DNA of 64,000 nucleotides, from contig NC_068564.1 in assembly GCF_022201045.2 (NCBI RefSeq), forward strand, positions 310,001-374,000, read 5' to 3'. This DNA comes from Citrus sinensis. Its lineage: Eukaryota > Streptophyta > Magnoliopsida > Sapindales > Rutaceae. Below are positions 48,517-64,000 of this stretch, one piece after another; the first letter of the stretch is position 1; each line of letters begins with the position of its first letter. The notes beneath the pieces are model-generated. The model worked only from the letters and a program-made list of their open reading frames with translations. It did no database searches and was not told the DNA's origin. Position numbers and translations under genes: made by a program.

Positions 48517-48935
48517 TAGAGGTGGCAAAAATACCCGCCCGGTCCGGACCCGGACCATACCCAGGCATTGCGGGCCGGGTAATGTATGAAGTCGGGTCGG
48601 TCTTGGGCATCACTTGATAAACCTGGAACCCAGATTTTATTAAAAAATTATAAAATATATATTATTTTAAATATTTTATATTTATTTGACTCATTTATTA
48701 TACATATATAAAGTTTTAAACACTTAAAGTTTATATTTTCATGTCAAATTTTATTGAAATAAATTTAAAACTTATAAAATTACCAAAAAATAAAAAATAT
48801 ATACACATAAAATATTAAAAAAATATAAAATTCGGATACCCGGATTAAAACCCGATCCGGACCCGGACCGGTTGCATCCAGGCAGGGTCCGATCATGGCA
48901 ATACCCGGAACCGGCCCGGGATTTTGCCATCTCTA
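48517..48935. mobile_element. hAT-type MITE, 419 bp
   Basis: The left end is TAGAGGTGGCAAAAATACCC; the right end, reverse-complemented, is TAGAGATGGCAAAATCCCGG. The element is bounded by a perfect 8-bp direct repeat ATTCCCAA at 48509-48516 and 48936-48943. An 8-bp duplication and a TAGRGRTGGCAAA start are typical of plant hAT elements. Next to each end lie GC-rich subterminal repeats built from CCGGACCCGGACC, while the centre is AT-rich and non-coding. It is a non-autonomous copy; the clean duplication suggests a fairly recent insertion. Confidence 0.9.
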
Positions 48936-48943
48936 ATTCCCAA

Positions 48944-50377
48944 CATCAAACAACCACCAAAGAAAAAATGATAATATCAATTAAAACAATTATGATACCC
49001 GGGAGAGTTTAGATGTGTTTTAAAATATAAGTTCCGATTAATTCAGTCAAATAACTTGGAATTTCACTCTTTTTTTAATATTTTAATATTCAACTTTTAT
49101 ATCCTAATTTTATAAGTAAATTTTGGTCAATTTCAATTAATTACAATATTACATCTCAAAAAAAAAAAATAACAATATTGGAATTTTTTTTTTTTTTTTT
49201 TTTTTTTTGGGTGGGTAATGGGAAATTTCGTTTTCAACCCATTGTTATGGTCCAAGGCAAAAGATGATAAAAGGAAATAAAGCATATAGGTATGTATGTG
49301 TGTAAAATTTTTAAAAGAAGTTTTGCATGCACGTCATGATCTCATCTCATCTCATCATCGCTCATCAGCTCGCCCACCTTAGATGTCTCATTGTTTGTCG
49401 GCCGCCACAAGGAGCGACAATCACATGATGAAACATAATTGGCTTAATCACATTCATTGGTTAATCGGCACGAACAACACACTGTATATATATATATATA
49501 TATATACAGCTACCCATATTAATTAATTTCTTTTAAGGCCGGCCAAAATCCCATATTACAGCATATTTCTTCAACTTTTTCACTGTGTATAAAATTAATT
49601 TTAAGAAACGACTATGTATATTTCAAAGCTTTGGTGTCCCTTTCATTCATCTTCACCTATGTCTTTTGATTCTTTTATATTCCCCCCCACCCCCTTTTTT
49701 TTTAATTAAACTCTCTTTGTAGTTAACTAATTATGTTAAAGAAACCAAAAAAAAGAAGAGTGACATTTATGTCATGCATTTTTTTTTTCTTTTTTGGGGC
49801 ACTTGAGTGTCTTATTAATTTTTAGTATTCCATTTCAACCTTGTTGTTACAGATCAGATACCATTAAAAAAAAAAAGCACCATCTTATTGCATTGGTACT
49901 AGCTCATAAAAATTATTTTTTAACTTAACCCCACCACAAAACAATTGCACATGAAATATTAATAGCATGTCACATACACTATATTTTTCGGTTTAATAAT
50001 TAGCTTGATCGTGCAGATACAATCACCTTCACAACTACCCCTTTCTAAATTTTTATTTTTTTTTAAAAAGGGGAAAAATATCGTTGTAAAATTCATGCAA
50101 TTTATAATAAGTACAAGGTGTGTTTTGGGGAAAATGGATTTGATTAATTTATATGGTTTTTAGTGGACTATAATATTATACAAATTTGGGGGTTTTTCCC
50201 TCCCTTTTGTCCTAAGTAATTGCATATTCTTTTTAAATACCATAATAAAAGAAACTAAAACCATCTAAAAGAAAAGAAAAAAAAAAGAATTAATATATTA
50301 ATTCTTATTCCAAAAGCCAGCTCCAAGCCATTCCCATTGTCTCCATCCTTATACCTCAACTCCTCCAAGCATTTTCA
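48944..50377. other. Intergenic with GRAS gene promoter
   Basis: About 1.4 kb, very AT-rich. A run of about 25 T lies near 49183-49208, a (CTCAT)n-like stretch near 49339-49355, and a (TA)n microsatellite at about 49484-49505. No second gene was recognised. The GRAS leader begins somewhere near 50300. Confidence 0.4.
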
Positions 50378-52000
50378 ATGGAAACCATGAATGGTTGGCT
50401 TCGCTTACCCATGCACGAGAGCTTCAATCATGACCTTGCCATTAGAAGATTTTGTCCTGCAAGAGTCGAGCAAGAGCAAAGAGAGTGGGAGGAGACGATG
50501 AATGAACTTGAATTGCTTTCTCCTTATCACGAGGATGCGATCACTAGCACTTCTCAAGATTTGGCTGCTTCTGAGGTTGATGAGTTTGTTGATAGCTTCA
50601 TTAACATGGATCATGAAGATAAAGATGATGATCGTGAGATTAACAAGTCACCCGCCTCGGCCGACCATGAGGCTGAGACGTTTTCAATGGTGAATGATGG
50701 TTATGGAGATCAAGTTTCAATGATGATAGAAGGAAATGATCATCACTTGGAGACGATGAGTATTGATTTCTCAGGCGAAGATCATGATCATCACTTTACG
50801 GTGGTTCCTGAAATGGTGCCTAGTGTTGAGGAGGTGAGCCATGGTGTGGACCAAGGCCTGCATTTGGTGCACTTGTTGCTAGCTTGTGCTGAGGCTGTGG
50901 GCTGTAGAGACACAAAACTTGCAGTCTCAATGCTAAGCCAAATTTGGGCTTCAGCTACTCCATGGGGTGACTCGTTACAAAGAGTTTCATATTGTTTTGC
51001 TTTGGGATTGAAGTCGAGGCTTTCACTTCTTCAAAACATCAATGCAAATGGCACATTCACAGGTGGGGCTATGGATGTGCCATTGATCACAAGAGAAGAG
51101 AAAATGGAAGCTTTTCAACTTGTCTATCAAACAACTCCTTACATCTCTTTTGGTTTCATGGCTGCAAATGAAGCTATACGCCAAGCAGCACAGGGGAAAG
51201 ATTCTCTGCACATCATTGATCTAGGAATGGAACGCACCCTTCAATGGCCTTCTTTGATAAGAAGCCTAGCTTCAAGGCCAGAGGGTCCTCCAAGAATCCG
51301 GATCACATGTTTAATCAGTAATCAAAATCTCTCAGAGCTCAAAGCAAGTATGAAACCGGTTCTGCACGACGCTACCTCATTAGGCATCAATTTAGAGTTC
51401 TCCATGATATCAGAGCCAGTCACGCCGTCGCTTTTAACTAGAGAGAACCTAGACCTGAGAGAAGGGGAAGCACTGTTTGTCAATAGCATTATGCATTTGC
51501 ACAAGTACGTTAAAGAAAGCAGAGGCTCCCTCAAGGCTATCCTTCAAGCAATCAAGAGACTGAATCCAACATTGCTGACAGTAGTGGAGCAAGATGCTAA
51601 CCACAATGGTCCCTTCTTTCTTGGGAGATTCCTTGAATCTCTCCATTACTACTCTGCCATTTTCGACTCCCTTGAAGCTAGCTTGCCGCGGAACAGTCCT
51701 CTGAGGATGAACATAGAGAGACTTCACTTTGCAGAGGAAATACGCAACATTGTCGCTTATGAGGGCTCGGATAGGATTGAAAGGCATGAGAGGGCGCATC
51801 AATGGAGGAGGCAATTAGGCAGAGCTGGGTTTCAATTGGTGGGATTGAAGAGCCTAAGTCAGGCCAGGATGATGCTATCTGTTTATGGCTGTGACGGCTA
51901 CACTTTGGCTTGTGAAAAAGGCTGCCTTTTGCTTGGATGGAAAGGCAGGCCGATAATGCTCGCGTCTGCTTGGCAAGTAAACAATGCTTCATCCTCTTAA
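50378..52000 (+). CDS. GRAS-family transcriptional regulator (RAD1-like), intronless
   Basis: A 540-aa single-exon GRAS protein. The N-terminal 150 residues are acidic and His/Asp-rich and lack the DELLA motif, so it is not a gibberellin repressor. The GRAS domain covers about residues 155-535. LHRI starts GLHLVHLLLACAEAVG. The VHIID core is LHIIDLGMERTLQWPSLIRS, followed by SRPEGPPRIRITCL. LHRII is represented by EALFVNSIMHLHKYVKESRG. Then come TLLTVVEQDANHNGPFFLGR, FLESLHYYSAIFDSLEASLP, a PFYRE region (NIVAYEG..RIERHER) and SAW (GCLLLGWKGRPIMLASAW). The wording in the VHIID to SAW region resembles RAD1, a GRAS protein of arbuscule development in mycorrhizal hosts. That subgroup call is from memory and needs a tree; the family call is secure. 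Two ATGs (METM) start the frame and the first is used. Confidence 0.9.
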   Translation: METMNGWLRLPMHESFNHDLAIRRFCPARVEQEQREWEETMNELELLSPYHEDAITSTSQDLAASEVDEFVDSFINMDHEDKDDDREINKSPASADHEAETFSMVNDGYGDQVSMMIEGNDHHLETMSIDFSGEDHDHHFTVVPEMVPSVEEVSHGVDQGLHLVHLLLACAEAVGCRDTKLAVSMLSQIWASATPWGDSLQRVSYCFALGLKSRLSLLQNINANGTFTGGAMDVPLITREEKMEAFQLVYQTTPYISFGFMAANEAIRQAAQGKDSLHIIDLGMERTLQWPSLIRSLASRPEGPPRIRITCLISNQNLSELKASMKPVLHDATSLGINLEFSMISEPVTPSLLTRENLDLREGEALFVNSIMHLHKYVKESRGSLKAILQAIKRLNPTLLTVVEQDANHNGPFFLGRFLESLHYYSAIFDSLEASLPRNSPLRMNIERLHFAEEIRNIVAYEGSDRIERHERAHQWRRQLGRAGFQLVGLKSLSQARMMLSVYGCDGYTLACEKGCLLLGWKGRPIMLASAWQVNNASSS

Positions 52001-52877
52001 TGGTTTTTGGATCAAAACGGATTCTGAGTCATTGATACAATTTCATTTTTTAGGGTCCATAATCCTGAAATACCCAAATGGTATTAGAGATTTCATTTTC
52101 CTGTAGTACACAAATGGTATTACAGAATTTACTTTTGAAAGAGATTTTCTTCCTTGATATCCAAAATTGTTTTTCTTCAATTTGCAACTTGATCTTGCGG
52201 TACCCAGTACCCACATTACTCGTTTGCAAACTCTTGGCCTTTTCTCTTTTCTTCCAATTTTTTTTAAAATTATATCACAATTTATTGAATCAGAATAAAG
52301 ATCCACACAATTTTGGAAAGGGAATTGGGTTGCTTTTGGGCCTGAAAAAAAAAATCATAAATTAATGACGAAATCTATATCCCATATTTTGTAGATTTGA
52401 ACACAGTAGAAGAAATAAGTCCACATGCAAGGACACGATTAACGAACAATGCCTCTGGCCTCGTTGCCCTCTTGGCCTTACTTCAGTTAATAGTCACTTT
52501 CTAGATTGATTAATTTGTACAAATTTGGACCAGCGTAAAAAAATTTAGAGCAAATTGTTTCCAGTTGGCCTTGTCCCCACGGGCAAAAGAATCATTAATT
52601 ATTTGCAACCCAGGCTCAAATCAGGCTGTATTTAGCCAGAAAGAAATCAAACTGCAATTCTCTTGATCAAGGAAAGTAACATCAACAACAATTGTCAGTT
52701 GATATAAAAATGAGATTCACTGGAGGTTTATTTTGGAGAACCTGTTCCATGTTAAAAAACAATAATGGAAGCTGATTTCTCTGTTCTATCCATATATTTA
52801 TCGCTAGGTGGTGTACGATTTAAGAGTTGAATGAATGCAATAAACCATCCAGGGATTACTGAGGAATCGCTAAACCA
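52001..52877. other. Convergent 3' regions of the GRAS and Raf-like kinase genes
   Basis: About 0.9 kb. Two diverged copies of a short motif (AAATGGTATTA) lie at 52076 and 52111 just after the GRAS stop codon. No other gene or mobile element was recognised. Confidence 0.4.
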
Positions 52878-58920
<6,043 letters not shown>

Positions 58921-59880
58921 TACAATGTTGTTTGCAAACAGTCCATCTAGCAAATTCCAAATTTCAACCTTTAATCAAACGACCAGGACAAAGATTATGA
59001 ACTGCATAAGATACAGAAATACTTAATTTGATAAAACCAGGGCAAGGCTTTTCTAACTTACTTACAATATAAGTGATTTCCTGTAACTTAAGAAAGCTTT
59101 GTCAAAGCTCCAACAAATCAAACGAAATTATACTGCATACAATCCAAAGTTCAGAAAGATAAAGTGAGTAACAATATTAATACAACCCCATAATATAATA
59201 CTTCCTTTCAGCTTTGAAAAATACAAATAAAAACCAGTTATTTCGGTATCGACCTAAAGAAATTTGTAAAAAAATATGCCCCAAATCCAGTTAACACCTT
59301 AATATTTTTCTTCTGCTAAGGCATTAATGAAGGAATAATCTACTAGTTTGATCATATAAGCTTACCACTTTTTGACTTCACACAACCTCAAAGGTACCAA
59401 AAACACTTATCCCTTCTCTTGAGTCTTGAACTACAATGTTCTATCTTCAGAAACTATCTAAAAATGTCCCTTCATTTTATTTCTCCCATCTATCAATGTC
59501 TTAGATTCAAATTGCATAACACACCAATAAGATCAGTAACAGTAACAAACCCGGCTAACCAAGAATCTCAGAAAAAATAAAAATAAAAATAAAATAGCGA
59601 TAGTTATTAAACTAATAAATTCAAAACTGATTTGACGAACACGGATATCAGAATACAGTCTCATAAAATAAAATAAAATAAAAAAATAAAGCTCAGCTGT
59701 TCAAAACATATACCTTTTAGGCAAATGGTATCGAATGAAGAACTCAAGCTTTGATTTTTCACGAGGGTTTAGAAGAAGCAGCCATTATTCTCCCTGAAGA
59801 AGTCACTCTCAATGAGCTGAAATTATTAGAAAAAAAATAATAGTTTCTAATTTTCTCTCATTTTCTTTCACTTTCTCTCA
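58921..59880 (-). other. 5' leader of the Raf-like kinase gene with probable intron
   Basis: A donor AAAAG|GTATATG at 59714/59713 and an acceptor TTAAAG at 58969, about 50 bp before the start codon, bracket a probable 0.74-kb leader intron on the minus strand. The upstream leader exon is pyrimidine/purine biased (59715 to about 59880). Inferred from splice signals only. Confidence 0.5.
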
Positions 59881-62204
59881 CTATCCCTGTTCACCTACAA
59901 TGGGTTTCTTATTTTTTATCTTCTGCAGCTGAAAAAATTGAACCTTTTTTAGAAAAATTTAAAACGACTTGGACTCGAATCCTTCTTCGTCTGCAACCGT
60001 GAAGATATAAAAATTCTTCCGCTAACAGTCAAACGAGAAAGACAATACCAAAATTACCCAGATAGTCTTCGCCTTTTTACCATATTTACTCGAATGCCAT
60101 TTTCACTTATATGACCAACATAACCTTTGGCATGATCCTGTGCTTCTCTTGCAACTTACTTCAAAAAATTCTAATCACCGTCTGGTTCATCATCCTTCAT
60201 CCATGATTTGATCATAAATAGGCTAAGCGAAGAAGGTGCACAAATGATAAAAATACACGTGGATGTAGGGTTAACTGAGAATTAAATACATGGCATGGTT
60301 CCCAATTCCTCAATTTTGAATGCGTGAAATAGGGAAAATAAATATACAAGCTAGCCAATACCTCAAGGTGATTCAATGCCATGTGCTTTATCATATGGTG
60401 ATCTGATCTTTGGATTAATATATAATAATGCAATTCATGGAAAAGGCAAAAATATACTTTTTTTTTTTAAGAGAACTATTGCTCATGATATTTATACCAT
60501 ACAAATTACTGAGCGCAGTTTTTATCAACTCTGATATGACACCGCTCTAATTTTTTAACCCTCTCAAATATTCGAGGGACGCCCAACTCTCATACTGTGA
60601 GAAAGATTGCTTTCATTCAAGCTCTGAAACTCCAAAGAAGAAAATTTAAATTAAACTCATGCAATGCGTTTGCAGGGGCTCGAACCACTTCCCTCACAAA
60701 TAAAACGTCACCTGACCCAAGTGGTTAAAAAAATATAATTATAATAACAACAATAATCTAGCGTATAGTCACGAAGTTACTTTTTGTTGTGACTAATAAA
60801 ATGCTTGGAATCCAAGCATGCAATGTCAAATGACGAGGGTTCGTTCATAAATAATAACACATGCCTTAAGTACCAACTCACCTAGATTTAGTCAATTTAT
60901 GCACATAAAACCTTTAAAGGTAAGAAAATGGGTTATAAGAAGATCGCTATCATCTTATGAAATCTTTGTGAAGATACTGACAACTGGTTTGACTTTCTTG
61001 TACAAGAAACTTGTTAATCACTTCATGTCACCCTAAAGTTTTTTTCAGTTTAAATTTTGAGCTTATCTCTAATGGGTATGTCTTATTAGTTAATTTTATT
61101 CACTAATTAATAATAATGTTATCGTAAATATATATATATAAGCCTTTAAAGATTGAGAATTTGGGCATGGTCGGTCGAGTTGGATTTTTTTTTCTTTTCT
61201 TTTTTTTTTAAAGAATTTCAACTTGGCTATCTACAAAGCTTGTTTTGTCTGCAATTGGTCGGTTGATCCCATCACTCTTGTGATTATTTTGTCCCGAAAA
61301 AAGGTCTTTTTCTAGCAAATGGGAAGAAATTGTCAAAAAAAGTTTTGTGAGAGTGAGACAGAAGCTTCCATTGGCGACCAGCTCAAAATGAAAATATATA
61401 GGAGCCTCTCTTCTATTTAATTTTCAAATTATTTATAGATAAGGTCAATGTCTTACAAATTAAAACGCAATTAATTTGATAGGTTGTAGCGTCGATCCGA
61501 ACAGCAATGCCAAGTTCCCATCGAGCTTGTTCTCATCACATTTGGAATGTGGTGGCTCATATCAATTCAATGGTTAATTTTTCAAGTTCATTGGAGTAAT
61601 TTAATAGACGGTTGTTAGTTTTTCTCCACTCAAATCAATATATAATACTTATTTTTTATTTTTTTTATTTGTAGTAGCCAATAATTCTCTTGGCACCATA
61701 ATTTTGTAGTATTGTTTTTACTTTCAAATAGATTTTTATTCATATTTATTATTAATTAAATAAATCATATAAATAAAAATCAAAATTCTAAATACTAAAA
61801 ATAAGAAAAATATAGGTTTTCGTGTGAATAAAAATATTAATAGTAAGATCATTTTCCTATACTTTTTATTATTTTTAATTTTTTTTCTTATAATGATTAT
61901 ATATTCTATATTTCCAAGATAAAATATCAAGTAAATGAACCATTTATTTATTTTTTTCTTCAATTTTTTTTTTGTGCTAGAAGGATTAGTAGTTATTATA
62001 AAAACAGTAAAGGGTAAGTGACATATATGATTTTAATAGGGATAAACTGGTAATCTCTCTAATTTAATTTCTTTTGCAGTCTACATTATTATGGGCTTAT
62101 TTGGGATTGCTTTTGAGAAGCTTGAACGATTTTGAAAAGCTAAAAGCTAATTTTTGTGTTTAATATATTTTTCGAAAAATCATTTTTGGCCAAATCACCA
62201 CCAT
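59881..62204. other. Intergenic, AT-rich, no supported gene
   Basis: Promoter side of the kinase gene, then about 2 kb of AT-rich spacer. Contains the possible SINE listed separately (about 60500-60728), T-rich runs near 61187-61210, and no ORF with recognisable content. Confidence 0.4.
60500..60728 (-). repeat. Possible tRNA-derived SINE-like repeat
   Basis: On the minus strand a tRNA-like head reads CCACTTGGGTCAGGTGACG (A-box-like) and, about 25 bases on, GTGGTTCGAGCCCCTGC, an exact match to the RNA polymerase III B box GGTTCGANNCC. About 170 bp of non-tRNA body follows. No poly-A/T tail with flanking duplication was confirmed, so the assignment is tentative. Confidence 0.3.
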
Positions 62205-62212
62205 CTTACAAC

Positions 62213-62995
62213 TAAGAATGGTAATTTTTCCTATTGGGATGAGATTCTACGAGATCTCGTCCCGTTTGGAATGAGATTGTGACATATTTTTACATCCCAA
62301 ATTAAAATGGGATGTGATAAAGACAAAAAAAAATAAGTCATGTCTATATTTGTGAGACAAGGAGAGTACCAACTATAAAATCATGTCTCATCATGTATAT
62401 CCCATTAATAATATAATTTAAGACTATTCGAAGTTTTTAATTATTTTATAAGTTTAACTTAAGTAAAGTTCAAATTTGAAAAGTAAATGCTAAAATTAAA
62501 TAATAAAAGTAATATAATTAGAAAGTGAAGTGTTAGCCAAAAGGCACAATTAAAATTAATTTTTTATTTTTTTTTGGTTCAAAATATAAGTTGGTTACTA
62601 TCTAAATCTATAGTTTTTGAAGCGTAAGTCTTAATATTAATGTGCAATAGAAACAAACAGACAACTAAAAAATGTTAGTCTAAAATTGTATTCGAACATG
62701 CATGTAGTCAAATAAAACTGTTATTTGATTATTTTACTTTGTATTTGTTCAAGATAGCTATATTGGATTATAATGAACCTTAAAAGAAAAAAATGTCAAA
62801 ATTTATTTATTTATATTCGGGATGTTCAGGATCATAGAATGGGACGAGATATTTAATGAGATAGAACTACAAAGAATTTTTGTCCTAGAAAAATAAAGGG
62901 ATGGGAATGATATATATATTTTTATCCTACTTGCATATACGGGATAGGACTAGAATTGGCAAATCCTGTCTCATCCCATCCCATTGTCAACCCTA
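62213..62995. mobile_element. hAT-type non-autonomous element, 783 bp
   Basis: Bounded by a perfect 8-bp direct repeat CTTACAAC at 62205-62212 and 62996-63003. The left end reads TAAGAATGGTAATTTTTCC and soon TATTGGGATGAGA. The right end, reverse-complemented, reads TAGGGTTGACAATGGGATGG and then GATGAGACAGG. The inverted repeats are imperfect but share the TA start and the GGGATGAGA block. The interior is AT-rich, with repeated GGGATGGGAT/ATCCCATCCC near the ends and no coding frame. The 8-bp duplication points to the hAT superfamily; terminal decay suggests it is older than the copy at 48517. Confidence 0.8.
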
Positions 62996-63003
62996 CTTAC
63001 AAC

Positions 63004-64000
63004 GTATTTTGAAAAACAGGTAAGAAATGGCTTTATAAAATATAGTCTTGAGATGATATAATAAAATTTTAAAATTATTATTGCTATTACGAATTATATT
63101 GAGATAATAAAATATAAAAAAATACTTTAGTTATCAATTATTACATATACACAATTATAATATGTGTGTGCAAATGAAATTTCATTCAATATTATTTTCA
63201 CTTTAGTTATTTGTATTCTTTTCTTATATTAGTGTAAGAATATGATTTACCTAATATGTACAAGTGCTTTTAAAACCCATAGAACTTTTAAAATAAATTT
63301 TACTCAACGTTTAAATTATTCTCTTCACTGATTATTTTTATAGCACAATTACTAATAATTATTTTAAAAATTACAGTATTACTAAGCCGACCCTACATCT
63401 AGTTGGGTTATCTAAATTTCATTTTACTTATATTTTCATCTATTAGACTGATTCAATACAATTGCATATATAAGTTTTAAAGTGAATAAACCAACAACTA
63501 AGCCATCATCCATTCACGACTATATTGAAAGGATTCAATTAATGGCCGAAAATTTAAGTCAATTTTACTCTAAAAAAGGTTCAAAATTTAAAATTGCAGA
63601 AACCATCTATAATATAATTATTTTCTATTGCTTAACTGATACATTTCATCATATTCTTTCAGTAATTATGTGGGCTAGACCTAATCCCCTCTAGGATTAT
63701 AAAAAGTAAAAATTATTGACCCCTTTTCTTATTACATACATATGTCATATCAACTGGAAATAAAGTCTTTGAGAAAAGCTGGAAATGTTATGATAAATTT
63801 GTCAAGTGTTAGTTGTTAACATCATTTTCGCAAAGTATATCAGTGTCTTACACACAATTTTTATTTTAGGAAAAAATTTTCTCAAGGCTGACTTTATAGA
63901 AAATTTTGGATTCTTAAGCTATTTTTGTTAAAATTCTCAGTTAATAAATGAGATCAGAGTATCGGATACTGATCAGCAAGTGCCAAAAGCTATCTGATTT
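63004..64000. other. Intergenic, AT-rich right edge
   Basis: No supported gene. A 70-codon frame at 63482-63694 has faint resemblance to a copia-type gag segment but too little to call. The sequence continues past the window. Confidence 0.35.

Noticed and set aside
63482-63694. A 70-codon frame with slight resemblance to a copia-type gag segment.
   Set aside because: Too short and too weak to name; no flanking terminal repeats or other element parts were seen.

Overview
This window is nuclear DNA from a flowering plant, most likely a core eudicot. The genes have many short introns with GT/AG ends and AT-rich intergenic DNA. The proteins are plant-specific or closest to plant versions: GRAS, a NAC fragment, a metal-binding-domain protein with a prenylation box, FtsHi, PB1-Raf kinase and an expanded SKP1-like family. 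There are no operons, phage or CRISPR arrays. I place it no further than 'eudicot'; species identity is not readable by eye.

Layout, left to right. (1) 1-12.5 kb: the 5' part of mitochondrial succinate-semialdehyde dehydrogenase (minus, cut by the left edge), a CDC50/ALIS flippase beta-subunit (plus) and an RlmI-like rRNA methyltransferase (minus). (2) 13.7-23 kb: a small HMA-domain protein with a C-terminal CaaX box (plus), a nuclear insertion made of shuffled plastid pieces (atpB, psaB, trnL-CAA), and the 19-exon chloroplast AAA protein FTSHI4 (plus). (3) 23.6-30.5 kb: a peroxisomal 2,4-dienoyl-CoA reductase ending in SKL (minus), a Mutator-like MITE, and DEAD-box helicase RH36 (plus) with a telo-box/site II promoter. 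(4) 31-38 kb: a SKP1-like cluster with one pseudogene and two intact intronless genes, interrupted by an orphan NAC-domain fragment. (5) 38.4-48 kb: an NF-YC subunit with a 2.8-kb intron in its 5' leader and five perfect CACGTG boxes upstream, then the intronless DEAD-box helicase RH42 (both minus). (6) 48-64 kb: a hAT MITE, an intronless GRAS regulator resembling RAD1 (plus), a PB1-domain Raf-like kinase (minus), and 4 kb of AT-rich DNA with a second hAT MITE and a possible SINE.

The genes do not form one pathway. They are typical housekeeping and regulatory neighbours: GABA-shunt and fatty-acid metabolism, organelle function, RNA helicases, and SCF and CCAAT-box regulation. Gene order partly recalls Arabidopsis chromosome 1 (SSADH beside an ALIS gene; RH36 with a PB1-Raf kinase). 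I found no evidence of a new multi-gene system. The most unusual items are the plastid mosaic insertion, the G-box cluster, the intact protease motif in FTSHI4, the duplicated exon tail in FTSHI4, and three MITEs whose target-site duplications are perfect.

Exon boundaries were worked out by hand from splice sites and unbroken phase; every multi-exon model here sums to a whole number of codons.
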